Positions 1 to 6,392 are shown, numbered from the stretch's first letter. The stretch is 8,568 bases of DNA from Microbacteriaceae bacterium (GCA_022701925.1 JAKONM010000290.1:1-8568), one strand, 5' to 3'. Notes: generated by a model not told the origin, from the sequence alone. Numbers and translations are program-made.

Positions 1-218
1 CGAGCGGGCTGCTGCAGGCGCTCGCGCCGGTCCCCGCCCTGCTCTCCTGGATCCTCGCCGTCGCCGCGGTGCTGACCGCGGCCACCGTGCTCGAGTCCGA
101 CCGGGCGGAGCGGCGGGCGCGCACCGCCCTGGCCGTCGCCCTGCCGGGCGCGCTGCTCGGCACCGTCGCCGTGGTGACGGTGGTCGTCTGGCTCGCGGTG
201 CAGGGGCCCTCCGCGTGA
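1..218 (+). CDS. C-terminal end of an unidentified membrane protein (partial)
   Basis: An open frame with codons beginning at base 3 runs in from the left edge and ends at TGA 216-218, giving 71 visible residues. It shows a hydrophobic stretch (roughly ALLSWILAVAAVLTAATVL), a short charged loop rich in Arg and Glu (ESDRAERRAR), then a second hydrophobic stretch (about LAVALPGALLGTVAVVTVVV) and a short tail ending QGPSA. This reads as the last two transmembrane helices of an integral membrane protein joined by a charged loop. Codon use matches the downstream genes. The family cannot be recognised from this fragment. It is on the same strand as menE, whose start lies 39 bases after this stop, so the two may be co-transcribed. 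The frame and stop are clear; the function is unknown. Confidence 0.6.
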   Translation, partial: SGLLQALAPVPALLSWILAVAAVLTAATVLESDRAERRARTALAVALPGALLGTVAVVTVVVWLAVQGPSA

Positions 219-257
219 GCGCCGCTGTCGATCCCGGCGCGGCCGGCTCCCGCTGAC

Positions 258-1394
258 GTGCGGGCGCTGCACGCCGTCCCGGCGGACCCCGCGACGCTCG
301 TCCCGGCGCTGCGCTCGGCCCTGGACGGCGGTCCGGCGGTGCTGCCCGTCGAGCGGCCCGGCGAGGCGCTGGCGGACGTGGACGACCGGGTCGCCCTGGT
401 GGTGCGCACCTCCGGCAGCAGCGGGGTGCCGAAGGAGGTCGCGCTGTCCGCCGACGCGCTGATCGCCTCGGCGCGCGCCACGGAGGCCGTGCTGGCCGGC
501 CCGGCGGCCTGGGTGCTCGCCCTGCCGGGGCACTACGTCGCCGGCGCCCAGGTGATCGTGCGCGCCCTGCTGGCGGGCGGCGAGCCGGTGCCCCTGCCGC
601 CAGGTCCCTTCTCGGCCGTCGGCTTCGCGGCGGCCGTGCGGCTCCTTCCCGACGACCGCGCCCGGTGCTCCGCGCTGGTGCCGACCCAGGTGCACCGCGT
701 GGTCGAGGCCGTGGAGGCGGGCGACCGCGCGGTCGGCGAGGCGGTGCGGTCGCTCGACGCGGTGCTGGTCGGCGGCGGCCGGCTGTCCGAGGACCTGGCC
801 GCTCGTGCCGGCGCGGCGGGCCTGCACGCCGTCCGCACCTACGGGGCCTCGGAGACCGCGGGCGGCTGCGTCTACGACGGGGTGCCGATCCCCGGCGTCC
901 GCGTCCGGGTGGTGGACGGGGAGGTGCGCCTGGCCGGTCCCGTGCTGGCGGAGGGGTACCTGGACCCGGCGCGCACGGCGCGGGCGTTCGTCGACGGGCC
1001 GGACGGGCGCTGGTACCGCACCGGCGACGCGGGGCAGTGGGACGGCGCCCGCCTCCGCATCGCCGGACGGCTCGACGACGTGATCATCACCGGCGGCGAG
1101 AAGGTCTCCCTGGGCCTGGTGGAGCAGGCGGTGCAAGCGCTGCCCGGTCTCGGCGAGGCCGTCGTGGTGCGCGCCCCCGACCCGGAGTGGGGCGAGGTGC
1201 CCGTGGTGGTCACCGCGGTCGACGCGGCGCTCGAGCCGGTCCGCCGGGCGGTGGCGGATCGGCTGGGCCGGGCGGCGGCGCCGCGTCGCGTGCTGGTCGT
1301 GCAGGCGGTGCCGCTGCTGGCCAGCGGCAAGCCCGACCGGGTGCTGCTGACCCGGCTCGCCGCCGAGTCGGGGCCGCCGCTGCATAGGATCTGA
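258..1394 (+). CDS. menE: o-Succinylbenzoate--CoA ligase MenE (short actinobacterial form)
   Basis: A 378-residue member of the ANL (acyl-CoA synthetase/AMP-binding) superfamily. MenE adenylates o-succinylbenzoate and transfers it to CoA, giving the substrate of DHNA-CoA synthase MenB in the cytosol. Visible motifs are the phosphate-binding loop TSGSSGVPKE (51-60), YGASETAGG (195-203), YRTGD (253-257), the hinge/A8 region RLDDVIITGGEKVS (271-284) and the C-terminal ASGKPDR (355-361) with the expected catalytic Lys358. The P-loop lies only about 50 residues from the N-terminus, so much of the N-terminal region of longer MenE proteins (about 480 residues) is absent; this is usual for actinobacterial MenE. 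GTG 258 is the first in-frame start and gives a typical MRALHAV N-terminus. No Shine-Dalgarno or leaderless promoter is visible. menA follows 4 bases later. The adjacent menA supports MenE over other acyl-CoA ligases. Confidence 0.9.
   Translation: MRALHAVPADPATLVPALRSALDGGPAVLPVERPGEALADVDDRVALVVRTSGSSGVPKEVALSADALIASARATEAVLAGPAAWVLALPGHYVAGAQVIVRALLAGGEPVPLPPGPFSAVGFAAAVRLLPDDRARCSALVPTQVHRVVEAVEAGDRAVGEAVRSLDAVLVGGGRLSEDLAARAGAAGLHAVRTYGASETAGGCVYDGVPIPGVRVRVVDGEVRLAGPVLAEGYLDPARTARAFVDGPDGRWYRTGDAGQWDGARLRIAGRLDDVIITGGEKVSLGLVEQAVQALPGLGEAVVVRAPDPEWGEVPVVVTAVDAALEPVRRAVADRLGRAAAPRRVLVVQAVPLLASGKPDRVLLTRLAAESGPPLHRI
1385..1390 (+). promoter_or_regulatory. Probable -10 element of a leaderless menA promoter, inside the end of menE
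   Basis: TAGGAT is followed by 8 bases and then the menA GTG at 1399. This spacing puts the transcription start at or next to the start codon. The hexamer lies in the last codons of menE (CAT AGG ATC TGA), where the A/T-rich stretch and the AGG arginine codon stand out against the GC-rich surroundings. No convincing -35 is visible. The role is inferred from position and from recurrence of the same layout in this window. Confidence 0.5.
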
Positions 1395-1398
1395 CGCC

Positions 1399-2349
1399 GT
1401 GGCGAAGGGCAGCACTGCGAGACGTCCCCCCGTGCGGCGCAGGCCGGGCTCGCCCGCGACCCGGGCGTCGGCCGCGGCCGGCCCGGCGCCCACGTGGATC
1501 GGCGGCGCGCGACCGCGCACGCTGCCGCTGGCGATCGCGCCGGTCGCGCTCGGCACCGCCGCGGTCTGGAGCCAGCGGATCGAGGGCCGCTACTGGCTCG
1601 CGCTGCTCGCGCTGGCCGTCGCCCTGCTGCTGCAGATCGGCGTGAACTTCGCCAACGACTACTCCGACGGCGTGCGCGGCACGGACGCGCACCGGGTCGG
1701 TCCCGCACGCCTGACCGCGTCCGGCCGGGTCGCGCCGCGCACCGTGCTGCGGGTCGCGCTGGTCTGCTTCGGCCTGGCCGCGATCGCGGGGCTGATCATC
1801 GTGATCGTCACGCAGCAGTGGTGGCTGCTCGCGGTCGGCGCCGCAGCCCTGGCCGCCGCCTGGTTCTACACGGGCGGCCGGCGGCCCTACGGCTACGCCG
1901 GCCTCGGCGAGGTCGCCGTGTTCCTCTTCTTCGGCCTGGCCGCGACGGCGGGCACCAGCTTCGTCATCACCGGCCTGGTGAACGACGTCTCGTGGCTCTG
2001 CGCGGTCGCGATCGGCTGCATCGCCTCGGCGGTGCTCGTCGTGAACAACCTGCGCGACATCGACCAGGACCGCGCCGCCGGCAAGCGCACCCTCAGCGTG
2101 CGGATCGGCTCACGGGGCAGCCGCATCCTCTACGCGGTGCTGATGCTCGTGCCGTTCGTCGTCGTCGGCCTGCTGGCGATCGTCTACCCCGAGGCGGCGC
2201 TGGCGCTGCTCGTGCTGCTGGTCGCGATCCCGGCGATCGTGATCACCGCCACCGCGAAGACGGCCCGCGAGCTGATCATCGCGCTCAGCCTCACCGGGCT
2301 GACGGCGCTGCTCTACGGCTTGGGCCTGGCCGCGGCGCTGTCGGTCTGA
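1399..2349 (+). CDS. menA: 1,4-Dihydroxy-2-naphthoate polyprenyltransferase MenA
   Basis: A 316-residue UbiA-family integral membrane prenyltransferase. MenA joins the polyprenyl chain to 1,4-dihydroxy-2-naphthoate with loss of CO2, giving demethylmenaquinone at the cytoplasmic membrane. After a basic, Pro-rich N-terminus of about 30 residues comes the family signature WIGGARPRTLPLAIAPVALG (33-52). The first Asp-rich motif is NDYSDGVRGTD (86-96) and the second is NNLRDIDQDRAAGKRTL (216-232); these bind Mg2+-diphosphate. Between and after them are about eight hydrophobic segments, ending at ALYG-type sequence near residue 305. GTG 1399 is chosen because a TAGGAT hexamer lies 8 bases upstream and menE ends 4 bases before it. 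The last 37 bases overlap the opposite-strand DUF4229 gene. The Asp motifs and adjacent men genes separate it from other UbiA enzymes such as heme O synthase. Confidence 0.95.
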   Translation: MAKGSTARRPPVRRRPGSPATRASAAAGPAPTWIGGARPRTLPLAIAPVALGTAAVWSQRIEGRYWLALLALAVALLLQIGVNFANDYSDGVRGTDAHRVGPARLTASGRVAPRTVLRVALVCFGLAAIAGLIIVIVTQQWWLLAVGAAALAAAWFYTGGRRPYGYAGLGEVAVFLFFGLAATAGTSFVITGLVNDVSWLCAVAIGCIASAVLVVNNLRDIDQDRAAGKRTLSVRIGSRGSRILYAVLMLVPFVVVGLLAIVYPEAALALLVLLVAIPAIVITATAKTARELIIALSLTGLTALLYGLGLAAALSV

Positions 2350-2612
2350 TCCTCCAGCGCCCCGTCCTCCACGGCCTCGTCCGTGGAGGGCCGGCGGCGC
2401 TCCACGCGGTCGTTCAGCAGCCGCGCCAGGGAGTTCCGCTGGAAGTCGAGCAGGATCACCGACAGGGCCAGCCCGATCACGGCCGCCAGCACGGCCGACA
2501 GGGTCGGGTTGTCGCTGAGCGCCAGGATCACCAGGAACGGCACCGCGAAGAGCAGCAGGCGGAACACGCTGTACGCGACCAGCACCTTCACGGGGGATCG
2601 CTCGTCGGCCAC
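2313..2612 (-). CDS. DUF4229 small membrane protein
   Basis: A 99-residue protein matching the actinobacterial DUF4229 family by pattern recognition. A short polar N-terminus (MADERSP) leads into two hydrophobic segments, about 12-33 (AYSVFRLLLFAVPFLVILAL) and 37-55 (TLSAVLAAVIGLALSVILL). An amphipathic basic stretch follows, FQRNSLARLLNDRVERRR (57-74), then an acidic, probably disordered C-terminus. The layout suggests a two-helix hairpin in the membrane with a cytosolic basic face; the biochemical function is unknown. GTG at 2612 is chosen because TACACT lies 8 bases upstream on this strand. Its TAG stop (2315-2313) is inside the end of menA, so the two genes converge with a 37-base overlap. 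From my knowledge of actinobacterial genomes, genes of this type often sit beside menA/menD, which may mean a link to quinone metabolism; that link is inference. Confidence 0.8.
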   Translation of the reverse strand: MADERSPVKVLVAYSVFRLLLFAVPFLVILALSDNPTLSAVLAAVIGLALSVILLDFQRNSLARLLNDRVERRRPSTDEAVEDGALEDQTDSAAARPKP

Positions 2613-2620
2613 GGAACGGC

Positions 2621-2626
2621 AGTGTA
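2621..2626 (-). promoter_or_regulatory. Probable -10 element of a leaderless DUF4229 promoter
   Basis: Read on the minus strand the hexamer is TACACT, followed by 8 bases and the GTG start at 2612. The spacing fits a transcript that begins at the start codon. There is no Shine-Dalgarno sequence between them. No clear -35 is seen. Confidence 0.5.
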
Positions 2627-2710
2627 GGCACTGCGCGGGCCGCGCCGGGCGCTCAGCGGATTCCTATGCTGCGGGCGGTCGCCGGGCGCTGCGGCCTCCC
2701 CGGCCGGACG

Positions 2711-2716
2711 TACAGT
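2711..2716 (+). promoter_or_regulatory. Probable -10 element of a leaderless promoter for the first PLDc_N gene
   Basis: TACAGT is followed by 7 bases (TGCGCCC) and the ATG at 2724, with no room for a Shine-Dalgarno sequence. A second TANNNT hexamer, TATGCT at 2665-2670, lies further upstream and would give a short leader instead. The nearer element fits the pattern shared with neighbouring genes. Confidence 0.5.
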
Positions 2717-2723
2717 TGCGCCC

Positions 2724-3104
2724 ATGGCGAGGGTGCTGATCGTTGGGGGCCTGGCGGCCCTGGCGTTCGCGGTGTACGCGATCGTCGACTGCGCGCTCAC
2801 CGAGCGGGCGCGGGTGCGGGGGCTGCCCCGCTGGGCGTGGATCGTGATGATTCTGGTGCTGCCCGTGCTCGGAGGGGCGCTGTGGTTCCTGGTCGGCAAC
2901 GGCCGCGCCGAGCGGACCCGTCAGTCGCCCGGGCCCATCGGCCCCGACGACGACCCCGACTTCCTGCGGAGCCGCGGCGGAGGCCCCGTCACCGTCGCGC
3001 CGCGCCCCGGTGACGACGAGGAGTGGCGGCGCCTGGAGCAGGAGCTGGCGGCGCTGGACAGCGAGGCGGACTCGGACGACGACGGGGACGTCCGCCGGCG
3101 CTGA
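2724..3104 (+). CDS. PLDc_N-domain small membrane protein, copy 1
   Basis: A 126-residue protein with the PLDc_N domain, the two-helix membrane module named for its occurrence at the N-terminus of cardiolipin synthase-like phospholipase D proteins. Here it stands alone: no HKD catalytic motif is present, so no nuclease or lipase activity is expected. The first hydrophobic segment is about residues 5-21, followed by DCALTERARVRGLPRW (22-37) and a second segment about 38-58 ending LPVLGGALWFLVG. An acidic, Gly/Pro-rich linker (about 60-98) leads to a short amphipathic helix EEWRRLEQELAALD (99-112) and an Asp-rich tail. The ATG is set by TACAGT 7 bases upstream. Its neighbour 42 bases downstream is a paralogue that aligns without gaps over residues 21-60. 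The function is unknown; a membrane-anchored partner or assembly role is a guess. Confidence 0.85.
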   Translation: MARVLIVGGLAALAFAVYAIVDCALTERARVRGLPRWAWIVMILVLPVLGGALWFLVGNGRAERTRQSPGPIGPDDDPDFLRSRGGGPVTVAPRPGDDEEWRRLEQELAALDSEADSDDDGDVRRR

Positions 3105-3134
3105 TCGAGCCTGCGGCGCGGCCGCCGATGGGCC

Positions 3135-3140
3135 TACTGT
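3135..3140 (+). promoter_or_regulatory. Probable -10 element of a leaderless promoter for the second PLDc_N gene and menD
   Basis: TACTGT is followed by 6 bases (CGTGCC) and the GTG at 3147. It sits in the 42-base gap between the two PLDc_N genes. Because menD overlaps the second PLDc_N gene and has no TANNNT hexamer of its own just upstream, this element probably drives menD as well. Confidence 0.5.
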
Positions 3141-3146
3141 CGTGCC

Positions 3147-3497
3147 GTGGCGCGCGTGGAGATGGTGCTCGGGGTCGTCGTCCTGATCGTGTGGATCTTC
3201 AGCGTCGTCAGCTGCGCCCTGACGCCGGAGTCCCAGGTGCGCGGCATCCCCAAGTGGGGTTGGTTGGTCCTGATCGTGCTGCTGCCGCTGCTCGGCAGCG
3301 TCCTGTGGTTGGCGGTCGGCCGCACGGGCGGCTCCCCGCTGCCCCGGCTGCGGCCCGCCGCACCGCCCGTGCAGGCGCCGAGGACGTACCGGGCGATGAC
3401 CGGTGACGAGCGGATCCGGCGCATGGAGGAGGACCTCGCCCGGCTCGAGCGCGAGTCGGACCAGGGCGACGGCGGGCCCCGGGCGGGACGTGCCTGA
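3147..3497 (+). CDS. PLDc_N-domain small membrane protein, copy 2
   Basis: A 116-residue paralogue of the preceding gene. It has two hydrophobic segments, about residues 6-22 and 38-58, with the conserved SCALTPESQVRGIPKW (22-37) between them and LPLLGSVLWLAVG (46-58) closing the second helix. Over residues 21-60 I count 21 identities in 40 ungapped positions with copy 1. A Pro-rich linker leads to an amphipathic helix DERIRRMEEDLARLERES (87-104), which resembles the C-terminal helix of copy 1, and a polar tail. There is no phospholipase D HKD motif. GTG 3147 is chosen from the promoter spacing and because both paralogues then begin MARV. The 3' end overlaps the menD start by 8 bases, implying co-transcription and translational coupling with menD. 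Molecular function is not known. Confidence 0.85.
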   Translation: MARVEMVLGVVVLIVWIFSVVSCALTPESQVRGIPKWGWLVLIVLLPLLGSVLWLAVGRTGGSPLPRLRPAAPPVQAPRTYRAMTGDERIRRMEEDLARLERESDQGDGGPRAGRA

Positions 3498-5145
3498 GGC
3501 GGCGTCCCCCGCCTCCGAGGCCGCCGGCCGCCTGCTGGGCCGGCTGGCGGGGCTCGGGCTGCGGCACGTCGTGGTGTCGCCCGGATCGAGGTCCCAGGCG
3601 TTGGCCCTGGCAGCGGTCGCGCTGGAGCGGGCCGGCGCGCTGCGCGTGCACGTGCGGATCGACGAGCGGGTCGGGGGCTTCACCGCGCTGGGGCTGGCCA
3701 TCGAGACCGGCGCGCCCGTGGCCGTCGTCGTCACCTCCGGCACCGCCGTGGCGGAGCTGCACCCCGCGGTGCTCGAGGCGCACCACGCCGGCGTGCCGCT
3801 GCTGCTGCTCACCGCGGACCGGCCGGTCGAGCTGCGGGGCGTCGGCGCCAACCAGGCCACGGTGCAGCCCGGCCTGTTCGCGGCCGCGGTGCAGGAGGTC
3901 GTCGACGTGCCCGCGCCCGGGTCCTCCGAGGACCTCGCGGTCGCCGAGCGCGCCGCCGAGCGCGCGTGGCGCACGGCGTCGGCCTCGCGGCAGCCGGTGC
4001 AGGTGAACCTGGCCTACCGCGAGCCGCTGTCGGGCGCGCCCGCCGAGCTGACCGCGGTCGGCGGGCCGGACGACCCTGCCCGCAGCGCCCCCGCGGCCCG
4101 GCCGGTCGAGCCGGGACCGCGCACCGTCGTGATCGCCGGAGACCGGGCGGGGGAGCGGGCGGAGGCCTTCGCCCGCGCGCTGCACGCTCCGCTGCTGGCG
4201 GAGGTGTCGAGCGGTGCGCGGTTCGGCCCGAACCTGGTCGGGGCGTACCGGGCGCTGCTCGACGACCCGGGCTTCGGCGGCCGGGTCGAGCGCGCGGTCG
4301 TGTTCGGGCACCCCACGCTGTCGCGCCAGGTGCCGCGCCTGCTGCTGCGCGAGGACGTCGAGACGGTGCTCGTCGGCCCGCCCGGCGGGGAGTGGTTCGA
4401 CCCGACGGGCGGAAGGGCGAGCCGCGTCGGCGACGTCGTCGCCCTGGGCGCCGACCCGGACCGGTCGTGGACCGGGTCGTGGGTGCACGCCTCCCGCGCG
4501 CTGCTGGACGCCACGGACGACCTGCCCTACGGCGGCCGCCCCGACGAGCCGGGCGCGCGCGAGCGGCGCGAGCACGCGAAGGCCGAGCTGTCGGCCCTGC
4601 GGGCGCCGATCACCCGGCGCGCGCTCGTGGACGCGGTGTGGCGGGCCACCTGGCCGCACGACCGGCTCGTGCTCGGGGCCAGCCGCCTGATCCGGGAGGC
4701 CGACGCGGCCGTGCCCGGCAAGCGCATCCGCGTGATCGCGAACCGGGGGCTGGCCGGCATCGACGGCACCGTCGCCACCGCCACCGGGGCCGGGCTCGGG
4801 ATGCCGGAGGACCGCGCCGGCACCGTGCGCGTGCTGCTGGGCGACCTGACCCTGCTGCACGACGCCGGCGCGCTGCTGCGCACGCCGGGGGAGCGGTGGC
4901 CGAGGCTGCAGGTGGTCGTGGGGGACGACGGCGGCGGCTCCATCTTCGACTCGCTGGAGGTGGCGGGCACCGCGGCCGCCGCCGACTTCGAGCGCGTGCT
5001 GAGGACGCCGAGGCCGGTCGACCTCGCAGCGCTGGCCGCCGCGTACGGCTGGACGCACCGCCGCATCGCCTCCCGCGGCGACCTGGACCGCGCGCTGACC
5101 GCGCCCGACCCCGGCCAGAGCCTGCTCGAGGTCCCGCTGGGCTGA
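3490..5145 (+). CDS. menD: SEPHCHC synthase MenD
   Basis: A 551-residue thiamine diphosphate enzyme. MenD condenses isochorismate with the succinic semialdehyde-ThDP adduct from 2-oxoglutarate, the first committed step of the classical menaquinone route. Visible are SPGSRSQALA (30-39), the N-terminal catalytic region RIDERVGGFTALGLA (57-70) with Glu59 matching the conserved ThDP-activating Glu, TSGTA (82-86), TADRP (109-113 region), GASRLIRE (396-403), NRGLAGIDGTVATATG (418-433), and the ThDP/Mg2+ region GDLTLLHD (451-458) with GDDGGGSIFD (478-487). The length is normal for the family. The frame stays open upstream to an ATG at 3403, but those 29 residues are unlike MenD and lie inside the previous gene. 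GTG 3490 gives a typical MenD N-terminus and overlaps the preceding gene by 8 bases. It converges on menF with 17 bases between their stops. Confidence 0.95.
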   Translation: MPEAASPASEAAGRLLGRLAGLGLRHVVVSPGSRSQALALAAVALERAGALRVHVRIDERVGGFTALGLAIETGAPVAVVVTSGTAVAELHPAVLEAHHAGVPLLLLTADRPVELRGVGANQATVQPGLFAAAVQEVVDVPAPGSSEDLAVAERAAERAWRTASASRQPVQVNLAYREPLSGAPAELTAVGGPDDPARSAPAARPVEPGPRTVVIAGDRAGERAEAFARALHAPLLAEVSSGARFGPNLVGAYRALLDDPGFGGRVERAVVFGHPTLSRQVPRLLLREDVETVLVGPPGGEWFDPTGGRASRVGDVVALGADPDRSWTGSWVHASRALLDATDDLPYGGRPDEPGARERREHAKAELSALRAPITRRALVDAVWRATWPHDRLVLGASRLIREADAAVPGKRIRVIANRGLAGIDGTVATATGAGLGMPEDRAGTVRVLLGDLTLLHDAGALLRTPGERWPRLQVVVGDDGGGSIFDSLEVAGTAAAADFERVLRTPRPVDLAALAAAYGWTHRRIASRGDLDRALTAPDPGQSLLEVPLG

Positions 5146-5147
5146 GG

Positions 5148-5162
5148 TCCGCGGTCCGCGGA
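5148..5162. terminator. Short GC palindrome between convergent menD and menF (possible bidirectional terminator)
   Basis: The gap between the two stop codons contains TCCGCGGTCCGCGGA: two 7-base arms that are exact reverse complements around one central base. As RNA it could fold with a 5-bp stem (UCCGC/GCGGA) and a 5-base loop from either strand. There is no T-tract on either side, so it is not a classical intrinsic terminator. The position between convergent genes is the main argument. The same bases also read as a tandem GGTCCGC repeat, so chance in GC-rich DNA is possible. Confidence 0.35.
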
Positions 5163-6392
5163 TCAGGAGGCGGCCGGGACCCCGACCAGGGCGTCGCGGA
5201 TCGGCGACAGCTTCCACTCCGTCTCCAGCAGCTCCTGCTGCGGATCGGAGTCGGCGACGATCCCCGCCCCCGCGTAGGCGCGGACGCGGCCGTCGGCCTC
5301 GACCTCCGCCGAGCGCAGGCCGATCGCCCACTGCCCGTCGCCGGCCGCGTCGATCCAGCCCACCGGGCCCGCGTAGCGGCGGCGGTCGAACGGCTCCAGC
5401 GCCGCGATCAGCCGCAGCGCGGCCTCCCGCGGCGCTCCCGCGACCGCGGCGGTGGGGTGCAGGGCGGCGACGAGGTCCAGCGAGCCGGTGCCGGCCCGCA
5501 CCCGTGCCGTCGCGTCGGTCGCCAGGTGCCACACGTTCGGCAGCCCCAGTGCGAAGGGGCGGCCCAGCTGCAGGTCCTCGACCGCGCCGCCGAGCGTCAG
5601 CAGCAGGCTGTCCACGGCCAGGGCGTGCTCGAACCGGTTCTTCGCGCTGCTCAGCAGGGCGTCTCGCGAGGCGGTGTCCTGCTCCTCGCCCGGCTGGCGG
5701 GCGGCGGTCCCCGCCAGCACCCGCGAGCTGAAGGCGCCGCGGTCGACGGTGACCAGCGTCTCGGGGCTGGCGCCGAAGAAGCCGTCGACGGAGAACACCC
5801 AGGCGTCGCGGTAGCGCCCCGCGAGGCGCTCCAGCGCGGCCTCCGCGTCGCCCGCCCCCTGCACCGGCACGTCGCGCGCCAGCACCACCTTCTGCAGGTC
5901 GCCGTCCCGGATGTGCTGCACGGCACGGGCCACCGCGTCGCGGTAGCCCTCCTCGGACTGCTGCGCGACCGGCCCGCCGTCGGGCGCCACTCCCGGGTCG
6001 ACCCGGCCGAGGCGGGGCACGTCCGTGCGGAACGCCGTGCCGTCGCGCACGCCGACCACGCGCCGGGGCACCACCAGCACGCTCCGGGCGGCGGAGGAGT
6101 CCGCGAAGGCGAAGGCGCCGAAGGCCACGGGACCGGTGCCCGGCACCCGGACCGCGTCGTCCACGGCGCAGCGCCCGACCAGCGCGCGCCACTCCCGGGC
6201 CGCCCGGGCGGGCCGGTCCTCACCGGCCAGGACCAGCCGTGCCGCGGTGCCCCAGCCCTCCAGCACGTCGCCGCCCCGGCGCCAGACGGCGGTCGGCGCC
6301 CCCAGTTCCGCGCGGGCGGCTGAGCGTTCCGCGTCGACGTCGGCGATCCTCCTGGTCGTGACGGGGAATGCGCCACCGCCGTCGACCGTCAC
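5163..6392 (-). CDS. menF: Isochorismate synthase MenF
   Basis: A chorismate-utilising enzyme of the MenF/EntC/TrpE fold, 409 residues from the chosen start. It isomerises chorismate to isochorismate, the substrate of MenD. Visible family motifs are GDLQKVVLAR (164-173) with Lys168 as the likely general base, GASPETLV (207-214) with Glu211 as the likely general acid, LAGTAAR (226-232), NRFEHALAVD (252-261), LHPTAAVAGAPREAA (311-325), and the C-terminal GAGIVADSDP segment followed by Glu387 and Glu390, expected to bind Mg2+. The Lys base argues for water-dependent isochorismate formation rather than anthranilate synthesis, and menD next door supports MenF. An in-frame GTG also exists at 6398, two codons upstream (411 residues). 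I prefer GTG 6392 because TACGCT then sits 6 bases upstream, as at the other leaderless genes. It is divergent from menG. Confidence 0.9.
   Translation of the reverse strand: MTVDGGGAFPVTTRRIADVDAERSAARAELGAPTAVWRRGGDVLEGWGTAARLVLAGEDRPARAAREWRALVGRCAVDDAVRVPGTGPVAFGAFAFADSSAARSVLVVPRRVVGVRDGTAFRTDVPRLGRVDPGVAPDGGPVAQQSEEGYRDAVARAVQHIRDGDLQKVVLARDVPVQGAGDAEAALERLAGRYRDAWVFSVDGFFGASPETLVTVDRGAFSSRVLAGTAARQPGEEQDTASRDALLSSAKNRFEHALAVDSLLLTLGGAVEDLQLGRPFALGLPNVWHLATDATARVRAGTGSLDLVAALHPTAAVAGAPREAALRLIAALEPFDRRRYAGPVGWIDAAGDGQWAIGLRSAEVEADGRVRAYAGAGIVADSDPQQELLETEWKLSPIRDALVGVPAAS

Noticed and set aside
1494..2627. A 377-codon frame overlapping menA in another reading frame.
   Set aside because: Arg/Ala/Gly-rich composition without domains, whereas the menA frame has clear UbiA motifs and membrane segments.
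2665..2670. TATGCT as the main promoter element of the first PLDc_N gene.
   Set aside because: It would leave a leader of about 45 bases without a Shine-Dalgarno sequence. TACAGT at 2711 fits the spacing shared by neighbouring genes better, although TATGCT may be a secondary promoter.
3403..3489. N-terminal extension of MenD from ATG 3403.
   Set aside because: Those 29 residues are Ser/Arg/Gly-rich and unlike any MenD N-terminus, and they lie entirely inside the PLDc_N copy 2 gene.
2724..3497. Calling the two PLDc_N proteins phospholipase D or cardiolipin synthase enzymes.
   Set aside because: They contain only the two-helix N-terminal module and no HKD catalytic motif, so an enzymatic name would be misleading.
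3208..6192. A very long minus-strand open frame (about 990 codons) across menD and part of menF.
   Set aside because: It is rich in Arg, Gly, Ala and Pro, lacks any recognisable domain and lies opposite or out of frame to two well-supported genes. In DNA with G/C at nearly every third position, stop codons are rare in shadow frames.
3966..6323. A plus-strand open frame of about 785 codons overlapping menD and antisense to menF.
   Set aside because: Low-complexity Arg/Gly/Ala-rich translation with no motif; it is a GC-driven shadow of menD and the menF antisense strand.
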